From assembly GCA_963708205.1 (NCBI GenBank), contig OY970196.1, positions 558,001 to 622,000 on the forward strand: a DNA stretch of 64,000 nucleotides, read 5' to 3'. Source of the DNA: CAVYTF01 sp963708205. Lineage in GTDB: Bacteria > Bacteroidota > Bacteroidia > Chitinophagales > Chitinophagaceae. The notes below the pieces were generated by a model that did no database searches, was not told the origin of the DNA, and saw nothing but the letters and a program-made list of their open reading frames with translations. Below are positions 26,340-35,798 of the stretch, one piece after another (position 1 is the stretch's first letter; every line of letters begins with the position of its first letter). The translations under genes and the position numbers were made by a program.

Positions 26340-29012
26340 ATGAGTTTATCATTATACAAAAAAAAGCGATCATTTGATAAAACTTCAGAGCCATCAGGTG
26401 GCTTGCCTAAAGAAAATAAATTAATATTTGTGGTTCAAAAACATGCTGCATCCCATCTTCATTATGACTTCAGGTTAGAAATGCAGGGCGTATTAAAAAG
26501 TTGGGCAGTGCCGAAAGGTCCTTCAACAGACACTTCCGTAAAAAGGTTGGCCATGATGGTGGAAGATCATCCATTTGATTATAGAAATTTTGAAGGCATT
26601 ATTCCGAAAGGTCAATATGGCGGCGGCACAGTGATCGTTTGGGATGAAGGAACATACGAACCTGATGATATAAAAAGCAATGACAAAAAAACACAGGAAA
26701 AAGAATTGCTAAAAGAATTGTATAAAGGCAGACTGAAATTTATTTTGCATGGAAAAAAATTGAAGGGGAAATATGCTTTGGTAAAATCTGATAACCGCGG
26801 AGAGAATGCGTGGTTATTGATGAAACTGAATGATAAATATGCATCAAGTGACGATATCACTAAAAAAGAAAAATCAATACAATCAGGAAAAACAATTTTA
26901 CAAGTTGAAAAAACAAGTACAAATATTTATGGAAAAACAGGTCCTAAATATTTGAAGGAAAGTATAAAAAAACAGAAAGAAAAAATATTAAAAGAGGAAG
27001 AAGAAAATAAAGTAGATGATATTTTAAATAAAGGGAAAAAAGAAAAAATGCCGGAAAACATTGAGCCAATGCTTGCAACTTTAGTTGACAAACCTTTTGA
27101 TGAAGAAGGCTGGTTGTACGAAGTAAAATGGGATGGTTATCGCGCACTTGCCTTTTTGAATAATGACATAACTGAAATTAAATCGAGAAACAATAAATCA
27201 TTCAATGAAAAATTTTATCCTATTTACGATGGCTTAAAATCGTTAAACATAAATGCAGTTCTTGATGGTGAAATTATTGTTGCAGATAAAAATGGCGTTT
27301 CAGATTTTGGCAGTCTTCAAAATTGGCGAAGCGAAGCAGACGGAACTTTGAAGTTTTATGTATTTGATATTTTATGGCTGAATGGAAAAACATTAATGCA
27401 TTTGCCTTTGATTGATCGCAGGGAAATATTGAAAGAAGTTATTTTATCAAATGAAAATATATTAATCAGCGAAAGCTTTGATTCATCAGGAATACAATTT
27501 TATGAAGTGGCCGAGAAGATGCATCTCGAAGGCATTATTGCAAAGAAAAAAGATTCAACATATATTCCCGGAAGCAGATCGAAAGATTGGTTGAAAATAA
27601 AAACTTCCAAAAGACAGGAAGTTGTTATCGGAGGTTTTACAAAAAATGAAGGCAGCAAAAAAGCTTTTAGTTCGTTGCTGGTTGGTGTTTATCAAAAAGA
27701 AAAGTTGGTTTATACCGGCAAAATCGGAACCGGATTCGATGATAAAAAGCAAACAGAATTGATGGCATTTTTCAATCCTTTAATTATCAATAAATGCCTG
27801 TTTGAAAATGAACCCGATATTAATAAGCCTTCCCGCTTCAGACCAAATCCGCCAAAGGCAAAAGCATTTTGGCTAAGGCCAGAGCTGGTTTGCGAGGTTT
27901 CATTCAGAGAAATGACAAGGGATGGTGTAATGCGTCATCCATCCTTTCAGGGATTAAGAGAAGATAAAAAAGCGACGCAGGTAATACAGGAAAATGAAGT
28001 TGAAACAGAACAAATAATTGATAAGGAAAATATTTTAGTTGATAAAAAAATTATCACCACATCATCAAAAACAGAGAGAAAAACTTTATTAAATCCATCA
28101 GAAGAAACGCAGGTAAAAAAGCTGCAGAGAAAGGAAATTAAATTCTCGAATCTCAGCAAAATCTTTTGGCCGAAAGAGAACATCACCAAAAGAGATATGC
28201 TAAATTATTATTACCAGGCAGCACCATATATTTTGCCTTATGTAAAGAATCGGCCGCAATCATTGAACAGGCATCCAAATGGCATTAACGGAATGAGCTT
28301 TTATCAAAAAGATGTTACAGGCAAAGTGCCGGCATGGTTAAAAACTTTTCCTTACACAAGTGAAGGCCAACAAAAAAATTATATGGTTTGTGATGATGAA
28401 GCGAGCATTTTATATATCGCATCTTTGGGTTGCATAGAAATAAATCCATGGAGCAGTACCATTGAAAAATCCGATAATCCTGATTGGTGCATTATAGATC
28501 TCGATCCTGATAAAAATCATTTTGACCAGGTTATCGAAACAGCAAATATTACAAAAGAAATTTTAGACAGTATCAATGTAAAAGCTTTTTGCAAAACATC
28601 GGGATCAACCGGCATTCATATTTATATTCCCTTAGGTGCAAAATATACTTATGAAGAGTCAAAAGAATTTGGAAGATTGATTGCAAAAGTTGTACATGCG
28701 AAATTACCGGATTATACAAGTATTGAAAGATTAACAGCGAACAGGAAAGGAAAATTATATATTGATTTTTTGCAAAATCGTCCGAAAGCAACCTTAGCAA
28801 CAGCTTATTCACTTCGTCCAAAACCAGGCGCAACAGTATCTATGCCTTTGCATTGGGAAGAAGTAAAAAAAGGTTTGAAAATGACTGATTTTAATATCTC
28901 AAACGCAATGGCAAGAGTAAAAGAGCAAGGCGATATTTTCAAAGGAGTTTTAGGCAAAGGAATAAATTTAAAAGCCGCTGAAAAAAAATTACAGACCATG
29001 ATAAAAACATAA
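26340..29012 (+). CDS. ligD: Multifunctional DNA ligase D (phosphoesterase-ligase-polymerase)
   Basis: 890 aa. LigD seals double-strand breaks in bacterial non-homologous end joining. The order is 3'-phosphoesterase (about 28-165; HAASHLHYDFRLEM), ATP-dependent ligase (about 235-540; active-site Lys in YEVKWDGYRAL at ~263), and primase-like polymerase (about 595-890; metal-binding IIDLDPDK with Asp at ~718 and 720, then TSGSTGIHIYIP). All three active sites look intact. The usual partner Ku is not encoded within the window on either side. A shared terminator separates it from hsp20. Confidence 0.95.
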   Translation: MSLSLYKKKRSFDKTSEPSGGLPKENKLIFVVQKHAASHLHYDFRLEMQGVLKSWAVPKGPSTDTSVKRLAMMVEDHPFDYRNFEGIIPKGQYGGGTVIVWDEGTYEPDDIKSNDKKTQEKELLKELYKGRLKFILHGKKLKGKYALVKSDNRGENAWLLMKLNDKYASSDDITKKEKSIQSGKTILQVEKTSTNIYGKTGPKYLKESIKKQKEKILKEEEENKVDDILNKGKKEKMPENIEPMLATLVDKPFDEEGWLYEVKWDGYRALAFLNNDITEIKSRNNKSFNEKFYPIYDGLKSLNINAVLDGEIIVADKNGVSDFGSLQNWRSEADGTLKFYVFDILWLNGKTLMHLPLIDRREILKEVILSNENILISESFDSSGIQFYEVAEKMHLEGIIAKKKDSTYIPGSRSKDWLKIKTSKRQEVVIGGFTKNEGSKKAFSSLLVGVYQKEKLVYTGKIGTGFDDKKQTELMAFFNPLIINKCLFENEPDINKPSRFRPNPPKAKAFWLRPELVCEVSFREMTRDGVMRHPSFQGLREDKKATQVIQENEVETEQIIDKENILVDKKIITTSSKTERKTLLNPSEETQVKKLQRKEIKFSNLSKIFWPKENITKRDMLNYYYQAAPYILPYVKNRPQSLNRHPNGINGMSFYQKDVTGKVPAWLKTFPYTSEGQQKNYMVCDDEASILYIASLGCIEINPWSSTIEKSDNPDWCIIDLDPDKNHFDQVIETANITKEILDSINVKAFCKTSGSTGIHIYIPLGAKYTYEESKEFGRLIAKVVHAKLPDYTSIERLTANRKGKLYIDFLQNRPKATLATAYSLRPKPGATVSMPLHWEEVKKGLKMTDFNISNAMARVKEQGDIFKGVLGKGINLKAAEKKLQTMIKT

Positions 29013-29072
29013 GAAAAATTACATCGGATAGAAATAAATAATTTTATCGCATTTAGATTTTCTTAAAATAAA

Positions 29073-29102
29073 AAAGCGGCTCTTTAAAGCCGCTTTCATT
29101 TT
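29073..29102. terminator. Bidirectional terminator between ligD and hsp20
   Basis: AAAGCGGCT (29073-29081), 6-nt loop, AGCCGCTTT (29088-29096). T-rich sequence follows on the plus strand and A-rich sequence precedes it, so the hairpin can end both converging transcripts. Confidence 0.8.
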
Positions 29103-29114
29103 TTAATCTTAAGA

Positions 29115-29510
29115 TTAGTTTACTACAATTTCCTGTTTAGGCTGTTCCTTGCCTGCGATAACCGGAAGGCTTACCTGCAAAACACCGTCTGTATATTTTG
29201 CTGTTATAGCAGCTGTATTTACAGAAGCATCTAATTGAAAAGTTCTTTCAAAACCTCCGCGGCTGTATTCACGCAAAACCCATTCAGGTCTCGCGAAGCC
29301 TTGCGGCGGTGTGTAACTAATTGTCAACTCACTTCCTTTTACATCAAGCTTAAAATGCTCTTTGATTCTGCCCGGCGCAAATACCAGCATTTCGTAACTA
29401 TTTTCTGTTTTGTAAACGTTTACGGCTGCGCGCTGCATAGAACGGATAAACTGGTGCCGGAACCTGTTTCCGTGTTCGCCTTTTGCGGCGTTTGTTTCTC
29501 TGTTATACAT
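29115..29510 (-). CDS. Small heat-shock protein, Hsp20/alpha-crystallin family
   Basis: 131 aa. The alpha-crystallin domain covers about residues 30-128 (VNVYKTENSYEMLVFAPG at its start, YTDGVLQVSLPV near its end), with a short N-terminal arm and a C-terminal tail lacking a clear I-x-I/V motif beyond QEIVVN. These proteins hold unfolding proteins in oligomers during heat or oxidative stress, without ATP, in the cytoplasm. The upstream region contains a small hairpin ATCAAC-N6-GTTGAT (about 29535-29552), which could be a regulatory site; no CIRCE element is seen. Confidence 0.92.
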   Translation of the reverse strand: MYNRETNAAKGEHGNRFRHQFIRSMQRAAVNVYKTENSYEMLVFAPGRIKEHFKLDVKGSELTISYTPPQGFARPEWVLREYSRGGFERTFQLDASVNTAAITAKYTDGVLQVSLPVIAGKEQPKQEIVVN

Positions 29511-29667
29511 TTTTGTATATTTTTAAATAATCAACAATAGCGTTGATAACAGAAAGACGATTGAGGAAGAATAATATTTTAATTTAGAAATATGGAAAGA
29601 AGATTTTTTTAATAAAAGGAAAACACTTTTTATTATTTTTCTAATTTAGATTTATCAACTTTAATCT

Positions 29668-30855
29668 ATGCAATCTCTTTCTCAGCCGAAACAAAGAATT
29701 CAATCCATTGATATACTTCGCGGAATTGTAATGATCATTATGGCGCTCGATCATGTACGCGATTATTTTCATCCGCATGCTTTCGATGACAGCCCAACCA
29801 ATTTAGCAACTACAACTACCCTGCTTTTCTTTACAAGATGGATCACGCATTTCTGCGCTCCTGTGTTTGTATTTTTATCAGGCATCTCCGCATTTTTAGC
29901 AGGGCAAAATAAAACTACCAAAGAATTAAGTGCTTTTCTTATCAAGCGCGGATTGTGGCTTGTATTTGTTGAGATAACCCTTATCACGTTTGCGTGGACA
30001 TTCAATCCATTTTTCAATACAATTATTCTGCAGGTAATTTGGGCAATCGGATGGAGTATGTTTTTTCTTGGATTGATGGTAAAAACTTCACCCAAAATAA
30101 TTTTGATAGTTGGTTGTGTTCTTTTTTTCGGTCATGATATATTTGATTTGATAACGCTTCCAAACGTAGGCGCAGCAAGTGTTTTGGAGAATTTTTTGTT
30201 TACATCAACATTCAAAAAATATCCTATTGCTCCAACAAGAATTATGGTTGATGCTTATGCTATTTTGCCTTGGACGGGTATTATGTTTCTTGGTTATTGG
30301 TTTGGAAAAATATATACTGCAATGAATGTGCAGGAACGAAAAAAGATTTTGTTCAATTCCGGTTTTGTTTTGATATCGTTGTTTATCATTTTAAGATATA
30401 TCAATCTTTATGGCGATCCTGCACAATGGTCAAGACAAAATAGCGGGCTATTTACTTTTCTTTCTTTTATTAATGTAACGAAATATCCTCCTTCGTTAGA
30501 ATATAGCTGCATCACATTAGGACCTGCACTTATTGCTTTAGGAATGTTAGAACATTTTCGGGGAAAGCTTGCCGGAATTTTCAGGATATATGGCAGAGTT
30601 CCTTTCTTTTATTATGTGCTTCATTTGTATTTGATACATGTTATTTGTGTTATTTTCTTTTTTGCATCCGGTTATCGTATAAAAGATATTACAGATAAGC
30701 AAGCGCCGTTTTTTTTCAGACCATTGCACTTTGGTTTTGATCTTTGGGTTGTTTATGCGATATGGATTTTTGTTGTAGCTGTTTTATATTTTCCATGCAA
30801 ATGGTTTAATAAATATAGAAGCACGCACTATAAATGGTGGCTTAGTTATTTGTAA
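29668..30855 (+). CDS. DUF1624 / heparan-alpha-glucosaminide N-acetyltransferase-like membrane protein
   Basis: 395 aa with about ten membrane helices. The N-terminal QRIQSIDILRGIVMIIMALD with HVRDYFHP is the family signature; the His of the DHxRD motif is thought to carry the acetyl group in the related lysosomal transferase. A conserved PVFVFLSGISAFLAG follows. Members are thought to move acyl groups across the membrane to extracytoplasmic sugars, but the bacterial substrate is unknown. The promoter of the next gene overlaps its 3' end. Confidence 0.85.
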   Translation: MQSLSQPKQRIQSIDILRGIVMIIMALDHVRDYFHPHAFDDSPTNLATTTTLLFFTRWITHFCAPVFVFLSGISAFLAGQNKTTKELSAFLIKRGLWLVFVEITLITFAWTFNPFFNTIILQVIWAIGWSMFFLGLMVKTSPKIILIVGCVLFFGHDIFDLITLPNVGAASVLENFLFTSTFKKYPIAPTRIMVDAYAILPWTGIMFLGYWFGKIYTAMNVQERKKILFNSGFVLISLFIILRYINLYGDPAQWSRQNSGLFTFLSFINVTKYPPSLEYSCITLGPALIALGMLEHFRGKLAGIFRIYGRVPFFYYVLHLYLIHVICVIFFFASGYRIKDITDKQAPFFFRPLHFGFDLWVVYAIWIFVVAVLYFPCKWFNKYRSTHYKWWLSYL

Positions 30856-30878
30856 ATATTAGGTGTCATTTATTTTTG
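30849..30878 (+). promoter_or_regulatory. Bacteroidota-type promoter of the M14 peptidase gene
   Basis: TTTG (30849-30852), an 18-bp spacer, then TATTTTTG (30871-30878): full matches to the -33 TTTG and -7 TAnnTTTG elements at normal spacing. It overlaps the stop codon of the preceding gene. It supports a start at 30939 rather than an upstream start at 30876, which would lie inside the promoter. Confidence 0.7.
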
Positions 30879-30938
30879 TATTTCTTCATTTATAATGTCA
30901 CTCTGCCTATTTTCGCTTTCTGCAAAACATTATTCTGT

Positions 30939-33440
30939 ATGAAAAAAATACTGCTTATCCTTTCTGTATTGTTTGCCGCGCAAAGCTTTGCGCAAAATGC
31001 GCCAAGTCCCGAACAGTTTCTTGGTTATAAAATTGGTGACAGATATACGCCGCACTACAAAATTCTTGAATACTTTAAAGCTGTCGCAGATGCAAAACCA
31101 TCTATGGTGAAAATTGTAAAATATGGTGTTACAAATGAAAATCGTGATCTTGAAGTTGCTTACATAGCTTCCCCTGAAAACCTTGCAAACATTGAGGAAA
31201 TAAGAAAAAATAATCTTCGCTTAAGCGGAATGCTTAAAGATAATGTACAACCAAAAACTGATGGCGTACCTGCAATAGTTTGGCTAAGTTATAACGTTCA
31301 TGGCAATGAGCCCTCTCCTTCTGAAGCTGCCATGATGATGTTGTTTGCTTTGGTGGATGATAATAATACACAGACAAAAAGCTGGCTGAAAAATACAGTC
31401 GTTATCATTGATCCATGTTTAAATCCTGATGGCAGAGAAAGATATATTAATTGGTTTGATCAAATGGTTGGCAATGTGCCAAATCCTGATCCGCAATCAC
31501 GGGAACATAATGAACCATGGCCTGGCGGAAGAGTAAATCATTACAATTTTGATCTTAACAGAGATTGGGCTTGGCAAACACAAATAGAAACACAGCAACG
31601 TTTAAAATTATACAACTCCTGGTTGCCCCAAGTGCATGCTGATTATCATGAGCAAGGTGTAAATGAACCTTATTACTTCGCTCCTGCCGCAGAGCCCTAC
31701 CATGATGTTATAACTCAATGGCAACGAGACTTTCAGGTGATGGTGGGAAAAAACAACGCAAAATATTTTGATGCAAATGGCTGGCTTTATTTTACCAAAG
31801 AAGAGTTTGATCTTTTCTATCCTTCTTATGGAGATACATATCCTATTTATAATGGCTCTATCGGAATGACGTATGAACAGGCAGGCAACTCAAGTGCAGG
31901 CGCATCAGACATTATTGATGATCAAGATACGCTGACACTTGCTGCACGCGCACTCCATCATTTCACAACAAGCATGTCTTTGGTTGAGATATCTTCTATG
32001 AATGCTTCAAGATTAGTAACTGAATTCAAAAAGTTTTTCGATAATAACCAGAATGCTCTTGGTGATGATTATAAAACCTATGTGCTTACAGCAAAAGATC
32101 GTAATCAATTGCAAGCAGTAGCAACATTGTTAGATAAAAATGGCATCACTTACGGAAGTGTTTCAAACAATACCTTTAAAGGATATAATTATTTTTCAGG
32201 CAAAGAAGAAAGTTATAGTGATGATGGTTATAATCTTGCTGTCACTGCATTTCAACCTAAAAGTACTTTATTAAAAGTTTTGTTTGAACCGAAAAGTAAT
32301 TTGAAAGATTCCGTTACTTACGATATTACAGCATGGTCTGTTCCTTATGCTTACGGCATTAAAGCATACGCAGTAAAAGACCGGCTTTCTATTGGAGCTT
32401 TCAAACCTGCAAGCGTTGTTAATTCTATTACATCAAATTATGGATACATCATTCCATATACTTCCTTCAATGCTTCTGAAGTGCTTGCAGATCTATTGGC
32501 GCATCATGTAAAAGTTCGTTGCGCTGAAAAGCCATTTACTTATAATAACATCAATTATTCTTATGGCACTTTAATAGTGATGAAGGCAAGTAATGTTGCC
32601 GGATGGAATGACTTGACAAATGATGCTTGTAAAAAATTTGGTGTACAGCCTGTTGATGTTGAAAGTGGCTTTATGGAAAAAGGCGCAGACTTTGGTTCTG
32701 ATTATATCGCATATGTTCATGCTCCGAAAGTGGCGCTGGTAACGGGTGATGGCGCATCTGAAACAGGTGCCGGAGAAGTTTGGAATTTATTTGAGCAGGT
32801 TTTACATTACCCAATTTCACTTATCAATGCAAATGATTTAGATGATATTAACCTCGAAAAATACACAGAGGTTATAATTCCAAATGGGCATTATTCTTTT
32901 TTTGATGATAAAAATATTACTCAAAAATTACAGTCATTTGTAAAGAATGGCGGAAAAATTATTGCGATTGATCGTGCAGTTGCACAAATGGCTGACGGAG
33001 ATTGGGGAATAAAATTGAAGGAAGATAAACCGAACGATAAAGATACAGGCAGTGCAAATTATAAGCTGCTGAAAAAATATGCAGACCGAGAAAGAGATGA
33101 TATTCCAAACACTATTCCAGGCGCTATTTATAAAGTTGAAATGGACAGCACGCATCCTTTGGCGTATGGCTATCCTTCGTTTTATTATACCTTAAAACAG
33201 GATGCAAATGTTTACGACTTTATGAAGGATGGCTGGAATGTCGGCGTAATAAAACAAGCAAATTATATTTCCGGTTTTGTTGGCAGTAAAGTAAAACCAA
33301 AGCTTAAAGACGGTCTTTTATTCGGCGTGCAAAATATGGGTAATGGAAATATTATTTATCTCGCAGATAATCCTTTGTTCAGATTATTCTGGCAAAATGG
33401 AAAGATGCTTTTTAGCAATGCTGTTTTTTTAGTGCAATGA
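30939..33440 (+). CDS. Exported M14-family zinc carboxypeptidase
   Basis: 833 aa from the ATG that opens a clean signal peptide (MKKILLILSV, ending near SFAQ at 19). The peptidase_M14 domain covers about 35-370. Zinc ligands are His121 and Glu124 in VHGNEPSPSE and a third His at about 233 in PQVHADYHEQG; the MTYEQAG motif near 315 carries the probable catalytic Glu. The C-terminal half (about 600-833) resembles a flavodoxin/amidotransferase-like domain found in long Bacteroidota M14 proteins. It likely trims peptides in the periplasm or at the surface. Convergent with bshA, 8 bp between stops. Confidence 0.9.
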   Translation: MKKILLILSVLFAAQSFAQNAPSPEQFLGYKIGDRYTPHYKILEYFKAVADAKPSMVKIVKYGVTNENRDLEVAYIASPENLANIEEIRKNNLRLSGMLKDNVQPKTDGVPAIVWLSYNVHGNEPSPSEAAMMMLFALVDDNNTQTKSWLKNTVVIIDPCLNPDGRERYINWFDQMVGNVPNPDPQSREHNEPWPGGRVNHYNFDLNRDWAWQTQIETQQRLKLYNSWLPQVHADYHEQGVNEPYYFAPAAEPYHDVITQWQRDFQVMVGKNNAKYFDANGWLYFTKEEFDLFYPSYGDTYPIYNGSIGMTYEQAGNSSAGASDIIDDQDTLTLAARALHHFTTSMSLVEISSMNASRLVTEFKKFFDNNQNALGDDYKTYVLTAKDRNQLQAVATLLDKNGITYGSVSNNTFKGYNYFSGKEESYSDDGYNLAVTAFQPKSTLLKVLFEPKSNLKDSVTYDITAWSVPYAYGIKAYAVKDRLSIGAFKPASVVNSITSNYGYIIPYTSFNASEVLADLLAHHVKVRCAEKPFTYNNINYSYGTLIVMKASNVAGWNDLTNDACKKFGVQPVDVESGFMEKGADFGSDYIAYVHAPKVALVTGDGASETGAGEVWNLFEQVLHYPISLINANDLDDINLEKYTEVIIPNGHYSFFDDKNITQKLQSFVKNGGKIIAIDRAVAQMADGDWGIKLKEDKPNDKDTGSANYKLLKKYADRERDDIPNTIPGAIYKVEMDSTHPLAYGYPSFYYTLKQDANVYDFMKDGWNVGVIKQANYISGFVGSKVKPKLKDGLLFGVQNMGNGNIIYLADNPLFRLFWQNGKMLFSNAVFLVQ

Positions 33441-33448
33441 TGAAAGAA

Positions 33449-34588
33449 CTAATTCTTTTCACATTTCATAGAGCAAAAACGGCTGTATAATTTTTCATAT
33501 TGAGGAACAATATTTTTGATATCATATCTCAATGCCTGTTGAAAAGCATTCTCTTTAAACTGTTTAAGTTTAGCACTATTATTTAGTAAGCCAATAGCTT
33601 CTTTGCTCATGGTTTCTACATCACCAACATCAGCGAGATAACCGGTAATTCCCTGCAAATTTATTTCGGGCAAACCGCCTGCGTTGCTGCTGATAACAGG
33701 CGCTTTTGCAGCCATTGCTTCAAGTGCTGCAAGACCAAAGCTTTCATATTCTGATGGTAGTAAAAACAAATCGGATACAGCAAAAATTTCTTCCATCTGC
33801 TCCTGCTTGCCAAGAAAGCGAACATCATCCTGCACATTAAGTTCTCTTACAAGGTCTTCCGCTTTTGGTCGTTCAGGCCCATCTCCTATCATCAATAATT
33901 TTGCAGGCAACTGCTTTCTTATTTCACTGAAAATTTTTATTACATCAGGGACACGTTTTATTGTGCGAAAGTTAGAAGCGTGTACAACAATTTTTTCATC
34001 ATGAGGCGCTATTACTTTTCTAAATGCATCAAAAGGTTTTTTATTAAATCTTTTTATATCAACAAAATTTTCTATTACATCAATTTCTTTTTCTATTGCA
34101 AAAGAGCGATAAGTTTCTTCTTTTAAATTTTGCGAAACAGCAGTAATAGCATCGCTTTCGTTAATGGAAAAAGTTACTACAGGTTCATAAGTTTTATCTC
34201 TGCCAACAAGCGTAATATCTGTGCCATGAAGTGTGGTAATGAAAGGTATGTGTCTACCTTTTTTTGCAACAATTTGCTTTGCCATATATGCCGCAGACGC
34301 ATGTGGAATGGCATAATGAACATGAAGCAAATCAAGATTATGATGCATTATAACATCAACCATTGTGCTGGCAAGGGCAACTTCATAAGGCGCATAATCA
34401 AACAGCGGATAAGATGGTACGCGCACTTCGTGATAAAAAATATTGGCGCTGAAAACATCGAGACGCACAGGCTGTTGATAAGTGATAAAATGCACAGCAT
34501 GTCCTTTATCGGCAAGTGCTTTGCCAAGTTCTGTGGCAAGTACGCCGCTACCGCCAAAAGTTGGATAACAAACAATTCCTATCCGCAT
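33449..34588 (-). CDS. bshA: N-acetyl-alpha-D-glucosaminyl L-malate synthase (bacillithiol synthesis)
   Basis: 379 aa, GT4 family. It joins UDP-GlcNAc and L-malate in the first step of bacillithiol synthesis. The start MRIGIVCYPTFGGSGVLATE, the HVHYAIPHASAAYMAK segment and TTLHGTDITLVG (about 137-148) are characteristic of BshA. The C-terminal GT-B half carries SDLFLLPSEYESFGLAALEA with the catalytic E-x7-E. Bacillithiol is a low-molecular-weight thiol replacing glutathione. bshB and bshC are not in the window. Confidence 0.92.
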   Translation of the reverse strand: MRIGIVCYPTFGGSGVLATELGKALADKGHAVHFITYQQPVRLDVFSANIFYHEVRVPSYPLFDYAPYEVALASTMVDVIMHHNLDLLHVHYAIPHASAAYMAKQIVAKKGRHIPFITTLHGTDITLVGRDKTYEPVVTFSINESDAITAVSQNLKEETYRSFAIEKEIDVIENFVDIKRFNKKPFDAFRKVIAPHDEKIVVHASNFRTIKRVPDVIKIFSEIRKQLPAKLLMIGDGPERPKAEDLVRELNVQDDVRFLGKQEQMEEIFAVSDLFLLPSEYESFGLAALEAMAAKAPVISSNAGGLPEINLQGITGYLADVGDVETMSKEAIGLLNNSAKLKQFKENAFQQALRYDIKNIVPQYEKLYSRFCSMKCEKN

Positions 34589-34684
34589 GAATAAAATTTA
34601 GTGAGCAAAGTAACGGCGAAATTGAATAAGGTTTTTTCCGCTCATCAAGGAATGTAATACATTTCTAAGTCTTTATCTTTATAT

Positions 34685-35134
34685 ATGCTTATTCTCAAAC
34701 GAACAAACAGTGATGATAAAGATTTTAAAATGCTGGTGAATGCTTTGGATACTGAGCTAAAAGACACTTATGGAACGCAGCAAAAATTTTATAGTCGTTT
34801 CAATGTTATCACTTTACTACCCACAGTTGTTGTTGCTTATGTTGATGATATTGCTGCAGGCTGCGGTTGCTTTAAAAAATATGATGACATAAGCGTGGAA
34901 ATAAAAAGAATGTTTGTTTCAGAAATATTCAGAGGCAAGCGCATTGCCGCGGCAATCCTGCACGAATTGGAAATTTGGGCTAAGGAATTATCTTATACTC
35001 ATGCTGTGCTTGAAACCGGCAACCTGCAGCATCATGCTATTCGTCTATATCAAAGAGAAGATTATTCGCTAATAGAAAATTACGGACAATACGCAGATGT
35101 AGCAAGCAGCATTTGCATGAAAAAGAAATTATGA
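34685..35134 (+). CDS. GNAT-family N-acetyltransferase
   Basis: 149 aa. Motif A of the GNAT fold is present: KRMFVSEIFRGKRIAAAILH at about 75-94 with the R/Q-x-x-G-x-A-like acetyl-CoA loop, followed by AVLETGNLQHHAIRLYQREDY, a typical motif B with the catalytic-side Tyr. It transfers an acetyl group from acetyl-CoA to an amine on a small molecule or protein; the substrate is unknown. It is divergent from bshA and stands alone. Confidence 0.88.
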   Translation: MLILKRTNSDDKDFKMLVNALDTELKDTYGTQQKFYSRFNVITLLPTVVVAYVDDIAAGCGCFKKYDDISVEIKRMFVSEIFRGKRIAAAILHELEIWAKELSYTHAVLETGNLQHHAIRLYQREDYSLIENYGQYADVASSICMKKKL

Positions 35135-35233
35135 TTTATCTTAGATTTCTGCAGAGAATTTACTTTTAAATTTGTTGGCTCAATCAACATGGCTGCCCTC
35201 CTTTATTTGATTGATAAATATGATGTGTATGTA

Positions 35234-35713
35234 TTATTGTGGCGGCTGATTGTTCGGCGGTGGCGCATTATGATTCATTTCATTATGATCATCGCTGTTT
35301 ATTGCTTCTTCATCCGGATGCGGATTTCCTCTATGGCACGTTTGGCAATGCACTACAGTTATTGTATCTGGTTGTGCCGATCCATTAAAATTAAAATAAG
35401 TTTCATTGATTGAAGTTGTCATCAACATCATTTTCCTGGCAATTTCTTTTTCCGGTTTTTCATCACTTGCAAAATCAGGCCTACCTGAAGTATTGTCTTT
35501 ATTTTCAGCATGGCAAAAAGTGCAGTGTACGCCAAGCGCATGACCGAAGCCGTGCATAATTCTATTCAAACTATCCTGAGAAATATCTTTAGGTAAAACT
35601 TTTAAATTTTTAAAACCATTATCGGGATCTGTTTCAGGTTTGTGTGCCGCAACACCAATTGTAACCAAAATAATTAAAGATGCAATAACAAGAAATTTCT
35701 TTTTAAGAAGCAT
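35234..35713 (-). CDS. Di-haem c-type cytochrome, reaction-centre-cytochrome-like
   Basis: 159 aa with an N-terminal membrane helix or signal (about 5-23). Two haem-binding motifs are present: CTFCH at 64-68 and CQTCHRG at 123-129. The spacing, the HALGVHCTFCHAE context and the MMLMTTSINETYFN helix (about 95-108), which could supply axial Met ligands, resemble the cytochrome subunit family of photosynthetic reaction centres, members of which occur widely in non-phototrophic Bacteroidota. The C-terminus is Asn/Pro/His-rich. It likely carries electrons on the periplasmic face. The partner is unknown, and no oxidase genes are adjacent. Confidence 0.85.
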   Translation of the reverse strand: MLLKKKFLVIASLIILVTIGVAAHKPETDPDNGFKNLKVLPKDISQDSLNRIMHGFGHALGVHCTFCHAENKDNTSGRPDFASDEKPEKEIARKMMLMTTSINETYFNFNGSAQPDTITVVHCQTCHRGNPHPDEEAINSDDHNEMNHNAPPPNNQPPQ

Positions 35714-35741
35714 TGATGTGGTTTAGTAGGGAAAATCAAAT

Positions 35742-35776
35742 GTAAATAAAAAAGCATTTCGCTTAAGAAATGCTTT
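35742..35776 (-). terminator. Terminator after the 111-aa YtxH gene
   Basis: AAAGCATTTC (35751-35760), 6-nt loop, GAAATGCTTT (35767-35776). On the minus strand it is followed by TTTTTATTTA. It separates the YtxH transcript from the cytochrome gene. Confidence 0.8.
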
Positions 35777-35798
35777 GCTGATAAAATTCTATATTAAG

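Noticed and set aside
29535..29552. CIRCE-type heat-shock operator upstream of hsp20
   Set aside because: Only a 6-bp inverted repeat is present; it does not match the CIRCE consensus.
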